Origin: Cohaesibacter marisflavi
GTDB taxonomy: Bacteria; Pseudomonadota; Alphaproteobacteria; Rhizobiales; Cohaesibacteraceae
Length of the DNA stretch: 64,000 nucleotides
Reading direction: 5' to 3'
Assembly: GCF_900115225.1 (NCBI RefSeq)
Contig: NZ_FOVR01000009.1
Location: 147,259-211,258, forward strand
This document shows, in pieces, positions 1 through 10,496 of this stretch. The translations under genes and the position numbers were made by a program. How positions within the stretch are numbered: the stretch's first letter is position 1; each line of letters opens with the position of its first letter. The notes beneath the pieces are model-generated. The model had not been told where the DNA came from. It did not search any database and saw only the letters and a program-made list of their open reading frames with translations.

Positions 1-336
1 TCTGCACGGGTATTAGCGACGCAGGATCGCGCAGATATGACAGATTCGTCATAACGCGTCGGTTCCGGCGTATGTCCACCGATTAATTCAGACTAGCACA
101 CAGGCGTAAGTGAGTTAGACCTTGGTATGGCTCAAATGCCACATTCCAGGGCGGAAAGTCAAATAGATGGTCAATGCTAATGGTCACTTCCGGCAGTCTT
201 CTAGCATATAGTCGTTTTCACGAATAGCGACGCCTGGATGATAGAAGCTATGCAACAAGCTCATATCTCACCTGATTGGATATGATCTTCAGAAACATCT
301 GATCAAACGCGCACAGCCGGGGCTGAAGCTTTTCAT
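1..336. other. Non-coding left edge, no gene recognised
   Basis: No convincing reading frame, RNA gene or repeat was found in these 336 bases on either strand. The stretch lies beyond the terminator of the leftward icd gene and may contain the regulatory region of a gene outside the window. Confidence 0.5.
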
Positions 337-366
337 AAAAAAAGCACCCGGACCAAATCCGGGTGC
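337..366 (-). terminator. Rho-independent terminator of icd
   Basis: A perfect 8-bp stem (gcacccgg, 344-351, with ccgggtgc, 359-366) encloses a 7-base loop. On the minus strand it is followed by a run of seven T. It lies about 50 bases after the icd stop codon, which is the expected place. Confidence 0.9.
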
Positions 367-416
367 CATTTGTCTTGCTAACCTGCGTAAGGCAGGTGTT
401 GGACTATTATCCGCGC

Positions 417-2639
417 TTAGCTGAAGATTGCGTTCAGAGTCGCACTTGGACGCATGACGGCCGCTTTCTTCTCTACGGATGGGTGATAGTAACCACCGAT
501 ATCACCAGCCCCGCCTTGCGCCTCAGCCAATTCCTTGAGGATGTCGCTTTCCTTCTCGGCAAGCGCCTTGGCAATCGGAGCAAAATGTGCTGCCAGCTCA
601 GAGTCATCGGACTGTGCAGCCAGAGCATCGGCCCAATAGCGGGCAAACCAATAGTGGCTGTCGCGGTTATCCGGCTCACCAACCTTGCGCGATGGTGACC
701 TGTTATTGTCCAGAATGCCCTGAGTAGCAGCCTCAGCCGCAGCGCCGAGCACAGCAGCCTTACTGTTGCCCTTGCTATCAGCAAGGAAATTCAGGCTCTC
801 GCCAAGAGCGCAGAATTCACCCATGGAATCCCAGCGCAGATGGTTCTGCTCGATCAGCTGCTGAACATGCTTTGGAGCCGAGCCGCCAGCACCGGTTTCA
901 AACAGACCTCCACCATTCATCAGTTTGACGATGGAGAGCATCTTGGCCGACGTACCCAACTCAAGGATCGGGAACAGGTCCGTGAGATAGTCACGCAGCA
1001 CATTGCCGGTGATAGCGATGCTATCCTTACCCGCTGTGATGGTTTCAAGCGAGGCGCGGGTTGCTTCACGCGGTGCCATGATCTGGAACTTGTCGGCCAC
1101 GCCAGCAGCCTCCAGAGCAGGTTTCACATAGTTGATCAGCTCTGCATCATGGGCGCGATTGGCATCAAGCCAGAAGATGGCTTCAAAGCCGGTCAAGCGC
1201 TGACGATCAAGCGCAAGCTGGATCCAGTTTTCAATCGGCGCCTTTTTAGCAGTGGAAGAGCGCCAGATATCGCCAGCTTCCACTTCATGGCTATGCAGAA
1301 CATCACCATTGGCCAGAACAATACGGATGGTGCCATCGGCAGGAGCTTCAAAGGTCGTCGGATGAGAGCCATATTCCTCGGCCTTCTGCGCCATGAGGCC
1401 TACATTCTGCACGGTACCGGCGGTTGACGGATCAAGCGCCCCGTTGGCTTTGAAGAAACTGATGGCCTCATCATAGATGGATGCATAGCAATTGTCCGGG
1501 ATGACGCAATTGACGTCGCCCTTCTCACCCTTGGCATCCCAGCCCTTGCCACCGGCGCGAATGAGCGCTGGCATGGAAGCATCAATGATCACGTCGGACG
1601 GCACATGCAGGTTGGTGATGCCCTTGTCGCTATCAACCATATAGATTGCCGGACGGTCCGCAGCCAAAGCGTCGATCTCGGCCTGAATTTCAGCAGCATT
1701 GGGCAGACTTGCGATGCGAGCGAGTACATCGCCCATACCGGAATTGGGCGAAATGCCTGCGCTGGCGAAAGCTTCACCATATTTTTCGAAGATCGGCCCC
1801 ATCCATGCCTTGACCGCATGGCCGAAGATGATCGGGTCAGAGACTTTCATCATGGTCGCTTTCATATGCAGCGAGAACATGATGCCGTCATTCTTGGTCT
1901 TCTCGATTTCGTTAGCGAGAAAGGCATCCAGCGCCTTGGCCGACAGGAAGGTTGCATCGACAACTTCGCCATCGGTGAGCATCCAGCCATCCTTTAGAAT
2001 CGAGATGCTGCCATCCTTGGCAACGAATTCGATTTTTGCAGCGCCTGCCTGATCAGCAGAAAGCGTTGCGGATGCCTCGTTGGCATAGAAATCATCACCC
2101 GGCATGGAAGACACATGGGTCTTGCTGTCAGAGGACCATTTGCCCATGGAATGCGGGTTCTTCTGCGCGTAATTCTTGACGGCCTTGGCTGCACGACGAT
2201 CGGAGTTGCCTTCGCGCAGAACCGGGTTCACGGCAGAGCCCTTGATCCCGTCATAGCGCGCACGCACGGCCTTTTCTTCATCAGTTTTCGGCTCGGCAGG
2301 ATAGTCCGGCAGATCATAGCCCTGTGCCTTCAGCTCTTCGATGGCCGCAACAAGCTGTGGCACGGAGGCGGAAATATTCGGAAGCTTGATAACATTGGCG
2401 CCGGGTGTTTTAACCAGTTCGCCAAGTTCAGCCAGATCATCACTCTGGCGCTGTTCTTCGGTCAGCTTTTCCGGGAAAGTTGCAATGATACGCCCGGCAA
2501 GGGAAATGTCCTTTGTACCGACCTTGATGCCAGCAGCATCAGCGAAAGACCGTATGATCGGCAAGAAGGATGCGCTCGCCAATTCCGGCGCTTCGTCCAC
2601 AATAGTATAGATGATATCTGGGTTAGACTGATCGGCCAT
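417..2639 (-). CDS. icd: NADP-dependent isocitrate dehydrogenase, monomeric type
   Basis: Oxidatively decarboxylates isocitrate to 2-oxoglutarate with NADP in the cytoplasmic TCA cycle. The 740-residue product begins [20 protein letters not shown] and contains [14 protein letters not shown] and [20 protein letters not shown]. The length (about 740) and the whole-length resemblance fit the monomeric IDH family, which is unrelated in size to the 400-residue dimeric enzyme. The frame stays open upstream to 2756, but the ATG at 2639 was chosen because GGAAAGG lies about 8 bases upstream and the protein then starts as family members do. It is a single-gene unit with its own terminator at 337-366. 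Confidence 0.97.
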   Translation of the reverse strand: MADQSNPDIIYTIVDEAPELASASFLPIIRSFADAAGIKVGTKDISLAGRIIATFPEKLTEEQRQSDDLAELGELVKTPGANVIKLPNISASVPQLVAAIEELKAQGYDLPDYPAEPKTDEEKAVRARYDGIKGSAVNPVLREGNSDRRAAKAVKNYAQKNPHSMGKWSSDSKTHVSSMPGDDFYANEASATLSADQAGAAKIEFVAKDGSISILKDGWMLTDGEVVDATFLSAKALDAFLANEIEKTKNDGIMFSLHMKATMMKVSDPIIFGHAVKAWMGPIFEKYGEAFASAGISPNSGMGDVLARIASLPNAAEIQAEIDALAADRPAIYMVDSDKGITNLHVPSDVIIDASMPALIRAGGKGWDAKGEKGDVNCVIPDNCYASIYDEAISFFKANGALDPSTAGTVQNVGLMAQKAEEYGSHPTTFEAPADGTIRIVLANGDVLHSHEVEAGDIWRSSTAKKAPIENWIQLALDRQRLTGFEAIFWLDANRAHDAELINYVKPALEAAGVADKFQIMAPREATRASLETITAGKDSIAITGNVLRDYLTDLFPILELGTSAKMLSIVKLMNGGGLFETGAGGSAPKHVQQLIEQNHLRWDSMGEFCALGESLNFLADSKGNSKAAVLGAAAEAATQGILDNNRSPSRKVGEPDNRDSHYWFARYWADALAAQSDDSELAAHFAPIAKALAEKESDILKELAEAQGGAGDIGGYYHPSVEKKAAVMRPSATLNAIFS

Positions 2640-3229
2640 ATGATTTACCTTTCCGGTTCCCGAATTCCTGACCATCAGGCAGCTCCCCTGCCGGGTCAGG
2701 AAAAATGAGCTCCGCAACCTCTCCCTCAAGGAAAAGCCCGAAGTGAGCAAGAGCACTATGCGTCAACCACTGATTGACATTCAAGTTAGCAAAATGATGT
2801 CATTCGCCGTTATTTGCCATTGACGCCCTTGTTATTGAGCACGCTCTTTTTTCGATCAAGTGTCTAGTCACTCTAAGGCCTTATTCCAATTCAACATCCG
2901 TCGCATGCCACCCTCAAACATGGCAAGATTTGTCAGTTGCAGGAAATTGCCGGAAGCTGGCGGTGCAAGACCTGCCCAGAATGCCTTTCCTTGCGAATCT
3001 CCTCACGCAGATTGCACAAAGCGCCAAGTACACCAAATACAACTCAAAGAGACACCAAGACACGCAAAGGTTTTAGCCAAAGGAAAGAAAACAAAAATTG
3101 AATTCACACATTCGGATATCAGAAATCACAGAAACAAATACTTAAGGAAAATTCGCTACACTCTTACCTAAGCAAAATTATCAATAACCAGTAAAAACGC
3201 CCGGTAGCACCGAAAAAGAGATCTGCGCC
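2640..3229. other. Intergenic region between icd and a divergent chemoreceptor gene
   Basis: About 590 bases separate the divergent starts of icd and the chemoreceptor, so both promoters must lie here. No clear sigma-70 pair, operator palindrome or small gene could be identified. A short open frame at 2860-3171 has no recognisable protein character. Confidence 0.5.
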
Positions 3230-5344
3230 ATGTTTTCAAGAATGATGATAACAACCAAAATGCTCGTAGCAAGCATATTGACCCTTATCGTGGTCCTCGC
3301 TGCAGGCATTACATTTATCGGTTGGCAAAGCTCCTCCATCACCAAGGAAACGACCTTCAGGGAAGCCAAGGCCGTTACCGAAACGCAAGTTGCAGAGGTC
3401 AAGAATACTCTGCAATATGGCCTGACCTCTGCTGGCAACATTGCCAACGCTCTTACAAGCCTAAAGCAGGATGACATGACCAACCGGCAAGCCTGGTCGG
3501 GTATGCTGCTGCATATGCTGGAAAAGACTCCTGAGCTTTCCGGCACATGGGGCGCCGTCATCGACAACAAGCTTGATGGTGAAGACACAAAGGCCGCCAA
3601 TTCCGAGTATCATGATGCCTCGGGCGTCTGGCGCCCATATTTCTTCCGTAACCCGGACGGTTCTATCGGTTTCCGCACCATCGCGGATATGGATAGCAAA
3701 TCCCGCGAAGAGCTGAGCTGGTTCTATGGCGCCTATGATAGCGGCAAGCCTTACGCCACTGAGCCCTACAGTTGGGACATGGGCGGCAAGACCGTGACCG
3801 GTGTTTCTCTGGCTGTTCCCATCAAGGACGCCAGCGACAACATCATCGGTGTAGCCGGTACAGATATTATCCTGACCGAGCTTTCAGATTATCTGTCTTC
3901 GATAAAGCCTCTTGGCAGCGGCACCGTGCAGCTTATTTCGCAAGAAGGCAAATGGATTGCCCATTCGGACAGCACTCTTCTTGGCAAAAACTGGAACGAG
4001 GGACGCAGCGAAGCGGATCTGTCTCATCAGGCCGAACTGTTCAACGCCATCAAGTCTGGCAAGCCGTTGACCTTCGAGGGATACTCCAACACTCTGGCTA
4101 CAGACGTCATCCGGTTTATCGATCCGGTTCCCGTTGGCAACACGGGCAATTCCCTTGCCCTCATCGTTTCCATTCCGGTTGATAGCGTCTATGCGGCAAG
4201 CCGTCAGATCACCATGTCTGTCGTCATCACGGGTCTGGTTCTGATCCTTGCCGTCTCCTTGGCCCTGTTCCTTGTCGGTCAATCCGTGATCCGCAAGCCA
4301 TTGGCTGCGACCACCGAAACCATCAAGGCCCTGATCAATCGCCAGTATGACGTCACCATTGGCTATCTCAACCGCAAGGATGAAATCGGCCAGATCAACC
4401 ATGCTCTTGAAATCTTCCGCGAAAGCTCCCTGCGGGCCGAACAGCTCACCAAGGAGCAGGAGAAGGAAAAAGAGGAACAGTTGCGTCGGGCAGCCAAGGT
4501 CAACGAACTCGCCCAGGCTTTCGATGCCCAGATCTCTGGCCTGCTGGATACGGTTTCCAGCTCTGTTGAGCGTCTGGATCTGACCTCACAACAATTGACA
4601 CAGGGCGCTGACAGCACCTCCATGAGGTCCAACGCTGTGGCAGCGGCCTCCGAAGAGGCCTCAGCCAACGTGGAAGCCGTTGCATCGGCTGCCGAGGAGC
4701 TATTCGCTTCGGTCAATGAAATCAACCGTCAGGTGGATCAATCCAACCAGATTGCGTCCGAGGCGGTGATGCAGGCCAATCGCACCAACAGCAAGATCGA
4801 AGGCCTTTCCAACGCGGCAACCCGCATCGGAGAGGTGGTCAAGCTGATCACGGATGTGGCCGAACAGACCAACCTGCTCGCACTCAACGCGACCATCGAG
4901 GCCGCACGCGCTGGCGAAGCTGGCAAGGGCTTTGCGGTTGTCGCCGCAGAGGTCAAAGGCCTTGCGGAGCAGACTTCCAAGGCAACGGACGAGATCGCAC
5001 AGCAGATTCAAGCGGTTCAGAACGAAACCGATGGAGCGGTTACCGCTATCGGCGAAATCTCGGCCACCATCGAACATATGAACCAGATTGCCGCTGCCAT
5101 CACCGAAGCGGTGCAGCAGCAAGGGCAAGCCACTCAGGAAATCGCACGCAACATTCAGGAAGCCTCCGCAGGCACGCGGGAAGTTTCTTCCAACATTGCA
5201 GGCGTCTCCACCTCGGCTAGTGAAACCGGCGAAGCAGCTCGTCACGTTAGTGAATCTGCAAGCGAGCTGACCAACGAATCCAGCAACCTGCGCAGAAGCG
5301 TCAGCGGCTTCTTTGAAGACATCCGCAAGGTTGTCGGTTCCTGA
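3230..5344 (+). CDS. Methyl-accepting chemotaxis protein with dCache-type sensor domain
   Basis: A transmembrane chemoreceptor of 704 residues. A first membrane segment lies at about residues 6-28 and a second at about 325-350. Between them is a large periplasmic domain with dCache character (WGAVIDNK near 105, [13 protein letters not shown] and IIGVAGTDI near 185-205), the type that binds amino acids or small organic acids. A HAMP linker follows ([32 protein letters not shown]). The cytoplasmic signalling hairpin has the conserved tip [20 protein letters not shown] near residues 543-562 and [15 protein letters not shown] after it. No C-terminal NWETF-type CheR-tethering pentapeptide is present. 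The ligand cannot be told from sequence. The gene is monocistronic, with a terminator 32 bases downstream. Confidence 0.95.
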   Translation: MFSRMMITTKMLVASILTLIVVLAAGITFIGWQSSSITKETTFREAKAVTETQVAEVKNTLQYGLTSAGNIANALTSLKQDDMTNRQAWSGMLLHMLEKTPELSGTWGAVIDNKLDGEDTKAANSEYHDASGVWRPYFFRNPDGSIGFRTIADMDSKSREELSWFYGAYDSGKPYATEPYSWDMGGKTVTGVSLAVPIKDASDNIIGVAGTDIILTELSDYLSSIKPLGSGTVQLISQEGKWIAHSDSTLLGKNWNEGRSEADLSHQAELFNAIKSGKPLTFEGYSNTLATDVIRFIDPVPVGNTGNSLALIVSIPVDSVYAASRQITMSVVITGLVLILAVSLALFLVGQSVIRKPLAATTETIKALINRQYDVTIGYLNRKDEIGQINHALEIFRESSLRAEQLTKEQEKEKEEQLRRAAKVNELAQAFDAQISGLLDTVSSSVERLDLTSQQLTQGADSTSMRSNAVAAASEEASANVEAVASAAEELFASVNEINRQVDQSNQIASEAVMQANRTNSKIEGLSNAATRIGEVVKLITDVAEQTNLLALNATIEAARAGEAGKGFAVVAAEVKGLAEQTSKATDEIAQQIQAVQNETDGAVTAIGEISATIEHMNQIAAAITEAVQQQGQATQEIARNIQEASAGTREVSSNIAGVSTSASETGEAARHVSESASELTNESSNLRRSVSGFFEDIRKVVGS

Positions 5345-5375
5345 TCCCTTCGCCCATACAAAGCAAAAACACGAT

Positions 5376-5404
5376 AAAAGGTCGCCCATGGCGGCCTTTT
5401 TTAT
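5376..5404 (+). terminator. Rho-independent terminator after chemoreceptor gene
   Basis: An 11-bp stem with one G-T pair (aaaaggtcgcc / ggcggcctttt) and a 3-base loop is followed by a T-rich tail. It sits 31 bases after the stop codon. Confidence 0.85.
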
Positions 5405-5562
5405 TGCCCCCTCTTTTGCGCGCCCTTCACACAATAACCGTCATCAATAGGCATGGCTTGCGATACTGAAGGTGATCCCTTAGGGTCAACACGATTTTCA
5501 AGACGCACCGGGCCTGTCAGATATCGACCCGGACAAATTTACCGCGCGAAAGACATAATGAC

Positions 5563-7005
5563 ATGAACCTTAAAGACAAAAGCCTTCTAGAACCCCGCGC
5601 CTATATTAATGGCGAATGGAAACAACTCGACGCCACTTTCGATGTCACCAACCCCGCGACGGGCGACGTAATCGCCAAGGTTTCCGATTGCAGCATTGAC
5701 GATGTCAAGGCCGCCATTGATGCTGCCTATGAAGCCCAGAAGGAATGGGCCAAGCGCACGGGCAAGGAACGTGGCACCATCTTGCGCAAATGGTTCGACC
5801 TGATGGTCGAAAATGCCGACGATCTCGGCCAGATCCTGTGCGCAGAAATGGGCAAGCCCCTGCCTGAAGCCATTGGAGAAATTCATTATGGCGCCTCCTT
5901 CATCGAATGGTTCTCCGAGGAAGCCAAACGGGTTTATGGCGATATCATTCCCGGCCATCAGCGCGACAAGCGCATCATGGTGCTCAAGCAGCCAGTTGGC
6001 GTCGTCGGCTCCATCACACCCTGGAACTTCCCCAACGCCATGATTGCCCGCAAGGTCGCTCCGGCGCTGGCTGTGGGCTGCGCCTTTGTGGCGCGCCCGG
6101 CAGAACTTACGCCACTGTCTGCCATGGCCATGGCTGTTCTGGCCGAGCGCGCAGGCGTGCCAAAAGGCGTCTTCAATGTGGTGCCGAACAGCCATTCTGC
6201 CGCAACAGGGCAAGAGCTGTGCGCCAATCCGAAAATTTCCAAGATCACCTTCACCGGCTCCACCCGCGTGGGCAAAATCCTCATGCGCCAGTGCGCAGAC
6301 AGCATCAAGAAGATGAGCATGGAGCTTGGTGGCAACGCCCCCTTCATCGTTTTCGACGATGCCGATCTGGACGCCGCCGTGGAAGGCGCCATGATCGCCA
6401 AATATCGCAACAATGGCCAGACCTGCGTCTGTGCCAACCGCCTCTATGTGCAGGAAGGCGTCTATGATGCCTTTGCCGAAAAACTCACCGCAGCCGTGGC
6501 GAAACTTAAACCCGGCAACGGCATGGACGAAGGCGTCACCGTCGGTCCGCTCATCAATATGGATGCCGTTGAAAAGGTCGAGACCCATTTAAAGGATGCC
6601 TCGGAAAAAGGCGCCAAGGTGCTCACCGGTGGCTCTCGCCTTGACGGCACCTTCTTTGAACCGACGGTCATTGCGGACGTCCCGGCTGACGCGCTCGTCT
6701 CCAACGAGGAAACCTTCGGACCGGTCGCCCCGCTCATCCGCTTCAAAACCGAAGAGGAAGTCATTACGTTGGCGAACGACACCGAATTCGGCCTTGCTGG
6801 CTATTTCTTCGCCAATGATCTCTCCCGCGTCTGGCGCGTTGCTGAAGCGATTGAAACCGGCATGGTTGGCGTCAATACCGGCCTTATCTCTACTGAGGTG
6901 GCTCCGTTCGGCGGCATCAAGCAGTCCGGTCTTGGCCGTGAAGGCTCCAAATATGGCATCGAGGACTATCTCGAAGTCAAATATGTGTGCCTTGGCGGCA
7001 TTTAA
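5563..7005 (+). CDS. gabD: NAD(P)-dependent succinate-semialdehyde dehydrogenase
   Basis: Aldehyde dehydrogenase superfamily member of 480 residues that most resembles GabD, which oxidises succinate semialdehyde to succinate in GABA degradation. The general base is Glu254 in SMELGGNAPFIVFDDAD and the catalytic Cys is Cys288 in NNGQTCVCANRLYV. The GabD-type ending PFGGIKQSGLGREGSKYGIEDYLE is present, as is GSITPWNFPNAM at the cofactor site. No gabT or gabP is adjacent, so the exact aldehyde is inferred from overall similarity; a glutarate-semialdehyde activity is possible. A terminator follows at 7045. Confidence 0.88.
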   Translation: MNLKDKSLLEPRAYINGEWKQLDATFDVTNPATGDVIAKVSDCSIDDVKAAIDAAYEAQKEWAKRTGKERGTILRKWFDLMVENADDLGQILCAEMGKPLPEAIGEIHYGASFIEWFSEEAKRVYGDIIPGHQRDKRIMVLKQPVGVVGSITPWNFPNAMIARKVAPALAVGCAFVARPAELTPLSAMAMAVLAERAGVPKGVFNVVPNSHSAATGQELCANPKISKITFTGSTRVGKILMRQCADSIKKMSMELGGNAPFIVFDDADLDAAVEGAMIAKYRNNGQTCVCANRLYVQEGVYDAFAEKLTAAVAKLKPGNGMDEGVTVGPLINMDAVEKVETHLKDASEKGAKVLTGGSRLDGTFFEPTVIADVPADALVSNEETFGPVAPLIRFKTEEEVITLANDTEFGLAGYFFANDLSRVWRVAEAIETGMVGVNTGLISTEVAPFGGIKQSGLGREGSKYGIEDYLEVKYVCLGGI

Positions 7006-7044
7006 CAGGCCAAAGAAAAGCCCAAAAATCAGAACTTGAAAGAG

Positions 7045-7071
7045 CCCGCCTCCCGACAGGGGCGGGTTTTT
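7045..7071 (+). terminator. Rho-independent terminator after gabD
   Basis: A 6-bp G+C stem (cccgcc 7045-7050 with ggcggg 7061-7066) is followed directly by five T. Confidence 0.85.
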
Positions 7072-7182
7072 CGCGCCAAACGCCAAGGAAAGCGCAAATC
7101 CCTGTTGTACTCGATGAGACAACGTGGCACTGAGACACCAACCAAGCCCCTGCCCTATGGGCAAAGAGAGATAGGACCCGCC

Positions 7183-7527
7183 ATGAGCGAACTACCACCC
7201 TGCCCGCAATGCGGCAGCACCTACACTTACGAAGACGGCGCCCTGCTGATCTGCCCTGAATGCGCCCACGAGTGGTCGCTCACACAGGCGACAGAAGAAG
7301 ATGGCGAAGAGATTGTTCGGGACGCAAACGGCACCCCGCTTGCCGATGGCGACACCGTCACTGTCATCAAGGATCTCAAGATCAAGGGCACCAACGATGT
7401 CGTCAAGGTCGGCACCAAGGTGAAGAATATTCGCGTCGTTGGCGGCGACCATGACATCGATTGCCGCATTCCGGGCATTGGCCCAATGGGGCTGAAATCG
7501 GAATTCATCAAGAAGGTGAATGAGTAA
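7183..7527 (+). CDS. PhnA/YjdM-type zinc-ribbon protein
   Basis: A small cytoplasmic protein of 114 residues starting [19 protein letters not shown]. The N-terminal zinc ribbon has two CxxC pairs (CPQC and CPEC, residues 7-10 and 25-28). The PhnA C-terminal domain follows ([36 protein letters not shown]). The length matches the family (about 110). Although named for the phosphonate operon, the family does not require a phosphonate gene neighbourhood, and none is seen here; its function is poorly defined. The ATG at 7183 was chosen over an in-frame extension that would run through the gabD terminator. Confidence 0.93.
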   Translation: MSELPPCPQCGSTYTYEDGALLICPECAHEWSLTQATEEDGEEIVRDANGTPLADGDTVTVIKDLKIKGTNDVVKVGTKVKNIRVVGGDHDIDCRIPGIGPMGLKSEFIKKVNE

Positions 7528-7533
7528 GCAAAC

Positions 7534-7558
7534 AAGGCCTCCGAATGGAGGCCTTTTT
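7534..7558 (+). terminator. Rho-independent terminator after PhnA-like gene
   Basis: A perfect 9-bp stem (aaggcctcc / ggaggcctt) with a 4-base loop runs into five T, 7 bases after the stop codon. Confidence 0.92.
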
Positions 7559-7616
7559 CATATCCCGACTGAGCGTTATCGGCGCGGATCAAACCAGATA
7601 CACACGACTGGGTGCA

Positions 7617-8495
7617 TCAGAGCATCATGGAATGGTTGAGACCGCCATTCACATAGATCACCTCTCCGGTCATCCCGCCCGAAGCATCGCTCAGCAGAAA
7701 TTCCACGCTACCCGCAATCTCTTCAGTGGTCACCGGACGCCGCAGGAAGGACCGGCGGCTCAAGATGGAATGCACCTTGCTGAAATCAGGCAACACGCGC
7801 GAGGCTGGCGTGCGCAGCGAACCGGCAGAAACGATATTGGCGCGAATGCCGCGATCTCCGAGCTCACAGGCAAGAATACGGTTGGTCTGTTCAAGCGCAG
7901 CCTTGGCCACCCCGATCGCATCATAGCCGGGAATAACCTTCTCCCCACCGAGGAAAGACAACCCGACAATCGACTTGATATTGGGATTCCGCTTGAGCGC
8001 TTCATCGATCACGGCGATGTAGGAATAGCAGCTATCGCTCATCGTCTGCAAAAATTCATCGCGGCTGGTGCCAAGCAGACCCTTGGTCGTCGTCACATTC
8101 GACTTGGCGATGCAATAGACAAGACCGGTCACATCATTGAGATCATCCAGATCATCAAAAGATCTCTGATAATCGAGCTCACGCACCTCGTGACGCTGAG
8201 AAATATGCATGAACTTGTCTTTGCGACGCGTTGTCACCACGGTATTCCAACCATGGTCAGCCAGATGTTCAGCAATACCGAAGCCGATGGAACGCCGCGA
8301 GCTCACACCCACGATCATGGCCTTGCCGGCAGGAGCCACAGCCTTTTCCTCGCGCACGTCCTGTCTCGGAGCCTCATTATCGGGCACCGGAGCCAAAAAA
8401 TTCCGTTTGTCGAGAAATGCACTATATTTCAGGACTTGTCCTTGCCAACCCATCGCCAATCGATCCACTTCTTCATCCTGAACGGATGGTCCCAA
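7617..8495 (-). CDS. FabI-like short-chain dehydrogenase/reductase, divergent
   Basis: An SDR related to enoyl-ACP reductase FabI but clearly divergent. Numbered from the TTG at 8495 (292 residues), the cofactor loop is GVSSRRSIGFG at 63. The catalytic pair Tyr191 and Lys198 sit in the FabI spacing YDAIGVAK, and the tail GGMTGEVIYVNGG is FabI-like. Differences are Phe181 in LSFLGGEK, where FabI has a Tyr (LSYLGAE); a shortened segment between the cofactor loop and the strand that carries CIAKSN; and an N-terminal extension of about 55 residues without recognisable fold. The start is uncertain: TTG 8495 has no strong ribosome site, ATG 8453 gives 278 residues, and a Met at residue 60 would give a minimal SDR. 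Substrate unknown. Confidence 0.75.
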   Translation of the reverse strand: MGPSVQDEEVDRLAMGWQGQVLKYSAFLDKRNFLAPVPDNEAPRQDVREEKAVAPAGKAMIVGVSSRRSIGFGIAEHLADHGWNTVVTTRRKDKFMHISQRHEVRELDYQRSFDDLDDLNDVTGLVYCIAKSNVTTTKGLLGTSRDEFLQTMSDSCYSYIAVIDEALKRNPNIKSIVGLSFLGGEKVIPGYDAIGVAKAALEQTNRILACELGDRGIRANIVSAGSLRTPASRVLPDFSKVHSILSRRSFLRRPVTTEEIAGSVEFLLSDASGGMTGEVIYVNGGLNHSMML

Positions 8496-9089
8496 GACAC
8501 CGGAGACAATACGCCTTCATCAAAAGGTCACGGATGAATGCGTCAAAACTCCAATTGATTCAAAACTCAACAAGCGCCTCAAGTCTTCAAGACCCGAAAG
8601 GCCGCCTTAGATACCACGCGTTCCAAACTTCAATATGACAAAATGACGGCACAGTGTGGATTTGTGACAGGGCTGTCCAAGATCCACATCCACCTACAAC
8701 TCCCGGCAAGATCTGCTTCAATCTTACCGACGCGGAGCAATCAAAATGTTCGCTGAACATGTTAGTTAAATATATGGGACAAATCGTGAAATGCCAACAG
8801 AGGCGCCCGGGCAGGAGTGAACATCAAGACACCCAAAAGCGTCATCAAGAGCAACCCCACACAAAATCCAAGAAAATCAAACAAGTTATTGTAAATATTG
8901 AACTTTCAAGAAATTCTGGAGCAAAAAACCGCTTACCTTGACCTTGCGAGACGGTCGAACATTACCATTTCCAACACAATTTGAAACAATATGTGATTAC
9001 CCTGAGAGGGCATTTTCAACCCTCAAAAGGCGTGAAGGGCTGGCAAGCCAGAATCAAACAGGGACGCCGCCGCGAAACCCGCCAGCTCC
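8496..9089. other. Non-coding stretch between FabI-like gene and fabV
   Basis: About 590 bases without a supportable gene. Both neighbours read leftward, so the FabI-like gene's promoter should lie here together with the end of the fabV transcript. An open frame at 8654-8941 is rich in Gln, Lys and His, has no family character and is regarded as chance. A small inverted repeat (ctggc/gccag, near 9040) follows the fabV stop but has no T tract. Confidence 0.5.
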
Positions 9090-10286
9090 CTATTCCATCC
9101 TGTAGCGGTCAAGATCCACATCCGCCTCATAGTCGACGCTCTCCAGTCCGAAGCCGTTGAGCTTCATGAAGTCGCCCTTGTAGCCTTCATAATCACCGAT
9201 GGAGCGGAAGGTCTCAGGTGTCATCTTGTCCAGAAGCGCGGCAACCTTCTCCTGCACATCGGCGCGCTGCTCCCTGTCGTCAATTCGCACCAACCGCTCG
9301 GCATCAACCGGAATGGTGCCATCCGCGCGGTAGAGTGTGTCCGCATAAAGCCGCTGCATCTGCTCGATGCAGCCTTCATGCAGTCCCATTTCCTTCATCA
9401 CGCGAAACAGCGCCAGCAGATAGGGCGACAGACCTGGAATAAACACACTGGCCTTTGTCACCAGAGCCTTGCAGACAACCACATGGGCCTGACCCTTTTG
9501 CGCCTTCAGCGCCGCATCAATCCGGTCTGCGGTTTGATGCAGATCAGCCTTGGCCCGCCCGAGCGTGCCATGATGGTAGATGTCGTAAGTGCGTTCCGGC
9601 CCGATATAGGAAAAGGCCAGCGTTTCAAAGCCTTCCGCGAGCAGACCTTCGCCTTTCAGAAACGATATCCAGCTTTGCCAGTCCTCGCCACCCATCACCT
9701 TGACGGTATCCTTGATCTCCTGATCTGTCGCAGGTTCCAGACATTGCTCTTCCAGAAAATCCTTTTCCAGATTGATGGTATAGCCGCGCGTCGCAGTTCC
9801 TATCGGCTTGATGGTGGAACGCACGAGTTCACCCGTTTCCGGATCGGGCCTTGCTCCGGTGGCCAGAGAATAAACCACCAGATCCACCGATCCGCCAAAT
9901 TCATTGCGAATATAGTCAGCGACTTTCGCCCGCATGTCCGGAGCAAAGGCGTCGCCAACAAAATTGCGCGCGATCAGCCCTTCCTTGCGGGCCATGTGAC
10001 TGAAATGAATGAGATTATACCAGCCGGCCGAGCCGACGCCCTTGTCCGAAGGCCCGCGCTCGAAGGCGACACCGATGGTATCGGCCCGTGCTCCGCCAAA
10101 GGCCAATGAGATCCGCGAGGCAAGCCCGAAGCCCGAAGACGCCCCCAACACCAGAACCTTGCGTGGCCCTTTGGCAATTTGCGGGGCGCGGCTCACATAT
10201 GCAATCTGTTCAGCAACCGCCTGGCCACAGCCAACCGGGTGGCAGGATTTGGCAACCTGCCCCTTGATAACGGGATGAATAATCAT
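9090..10286 (-). CDS. fabV: Trans-2-enoyl-CoA/ACP reductase FabV
   Basis: NADH-dependent enoyl reductase of the FabV/TER family. It reduces the trans-2-enoyl thioester in the last step of fatty-acid elongation. The product is 398 residues, the usual FabV length. It starts MIIHPVIKGQVAKSCHPVGC as family members do, has the cofactor motif VLVLGASSGFGLASRI, and carries the FabV signature Tyr-x8-Lys in YHHGTLGRAK. The motif GGEDWQSWI is also typical. FabV enzymes are known to be insensitive to triclosan compared with FabI. The gene stands alone, with about 210 bases before the next leftward gene's stop codon. Confidence 0.96.
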   Translation of the reverse strand: MIIHPVIKGQVAKSCHPVGCGQAVAEQIAYVSRAPQIAKGPRKVLVLGASSGFGLASRISLAFGGARADTIGVAFERGPSDKGVGSAGWYNLIHFSHMARKEGLIARNFVGDAFAPDMRAKVADYIRNEFGGSVDLVVYSLATGARPDPETGELVRSTIKPIGTATRGYTINLEKDFLEEQCLEPATDQEIKDTVKVMGGEDWQSWISFLKGEGLLAEGFETLAFSYIGPERTYDIYHHGTLGRAKADLHQTADRIDAALKAQKGQAHVVVCKALVTKASVFIPGLSPYLLALFRVMKEMGLHEGCIEQMQRLYADTLYRADGTIPVDAERLVRIDDREQRADVQEKVAALLDKMTPETFRSIGDYEGYKGDFMKLNGFGLESVDYEADVDLDRYRME

Positions 10287-10496
10287 GATAGTCCAAGCAG
10301 CAATGCGTGATCAAAAACAGGGGCTCATCCATCTTGGGCCCGACACAAGCAAAATAGCGCAACCAAGCAACTGAAAAAAGTGGCCACACTTAACCAAAAG
10401 ACCCCTGTTAAAAAACAGAGGCCCACGATCCGGTGCATTCGCTCCTGAGAGCCCGAATAGATGCCAGAAGCAAGATAGAGGCAAGGAAGATGCAGC

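Noticed and set aside
2860..3171. A 103-codon open frame in the icd/chemoreceptor gap
   Set aside because: No recognisable domain, irregular composition and no ribosome binding site; it occupies the divergent promoter region.
8654..8941. A 95-codon open frame in the FabI-like/fabV gap
   Set aside because: No ribosome site, no family resemblance and low-complexity Gln/Lys/His composition; most likely chance.
10401..10420. Possible terminator after hutC
   Set aside because: Only a 5-bp A/T-rich stem (ctgtt/aacag) with its T run in the loop rather than after the stem; too weak to call.
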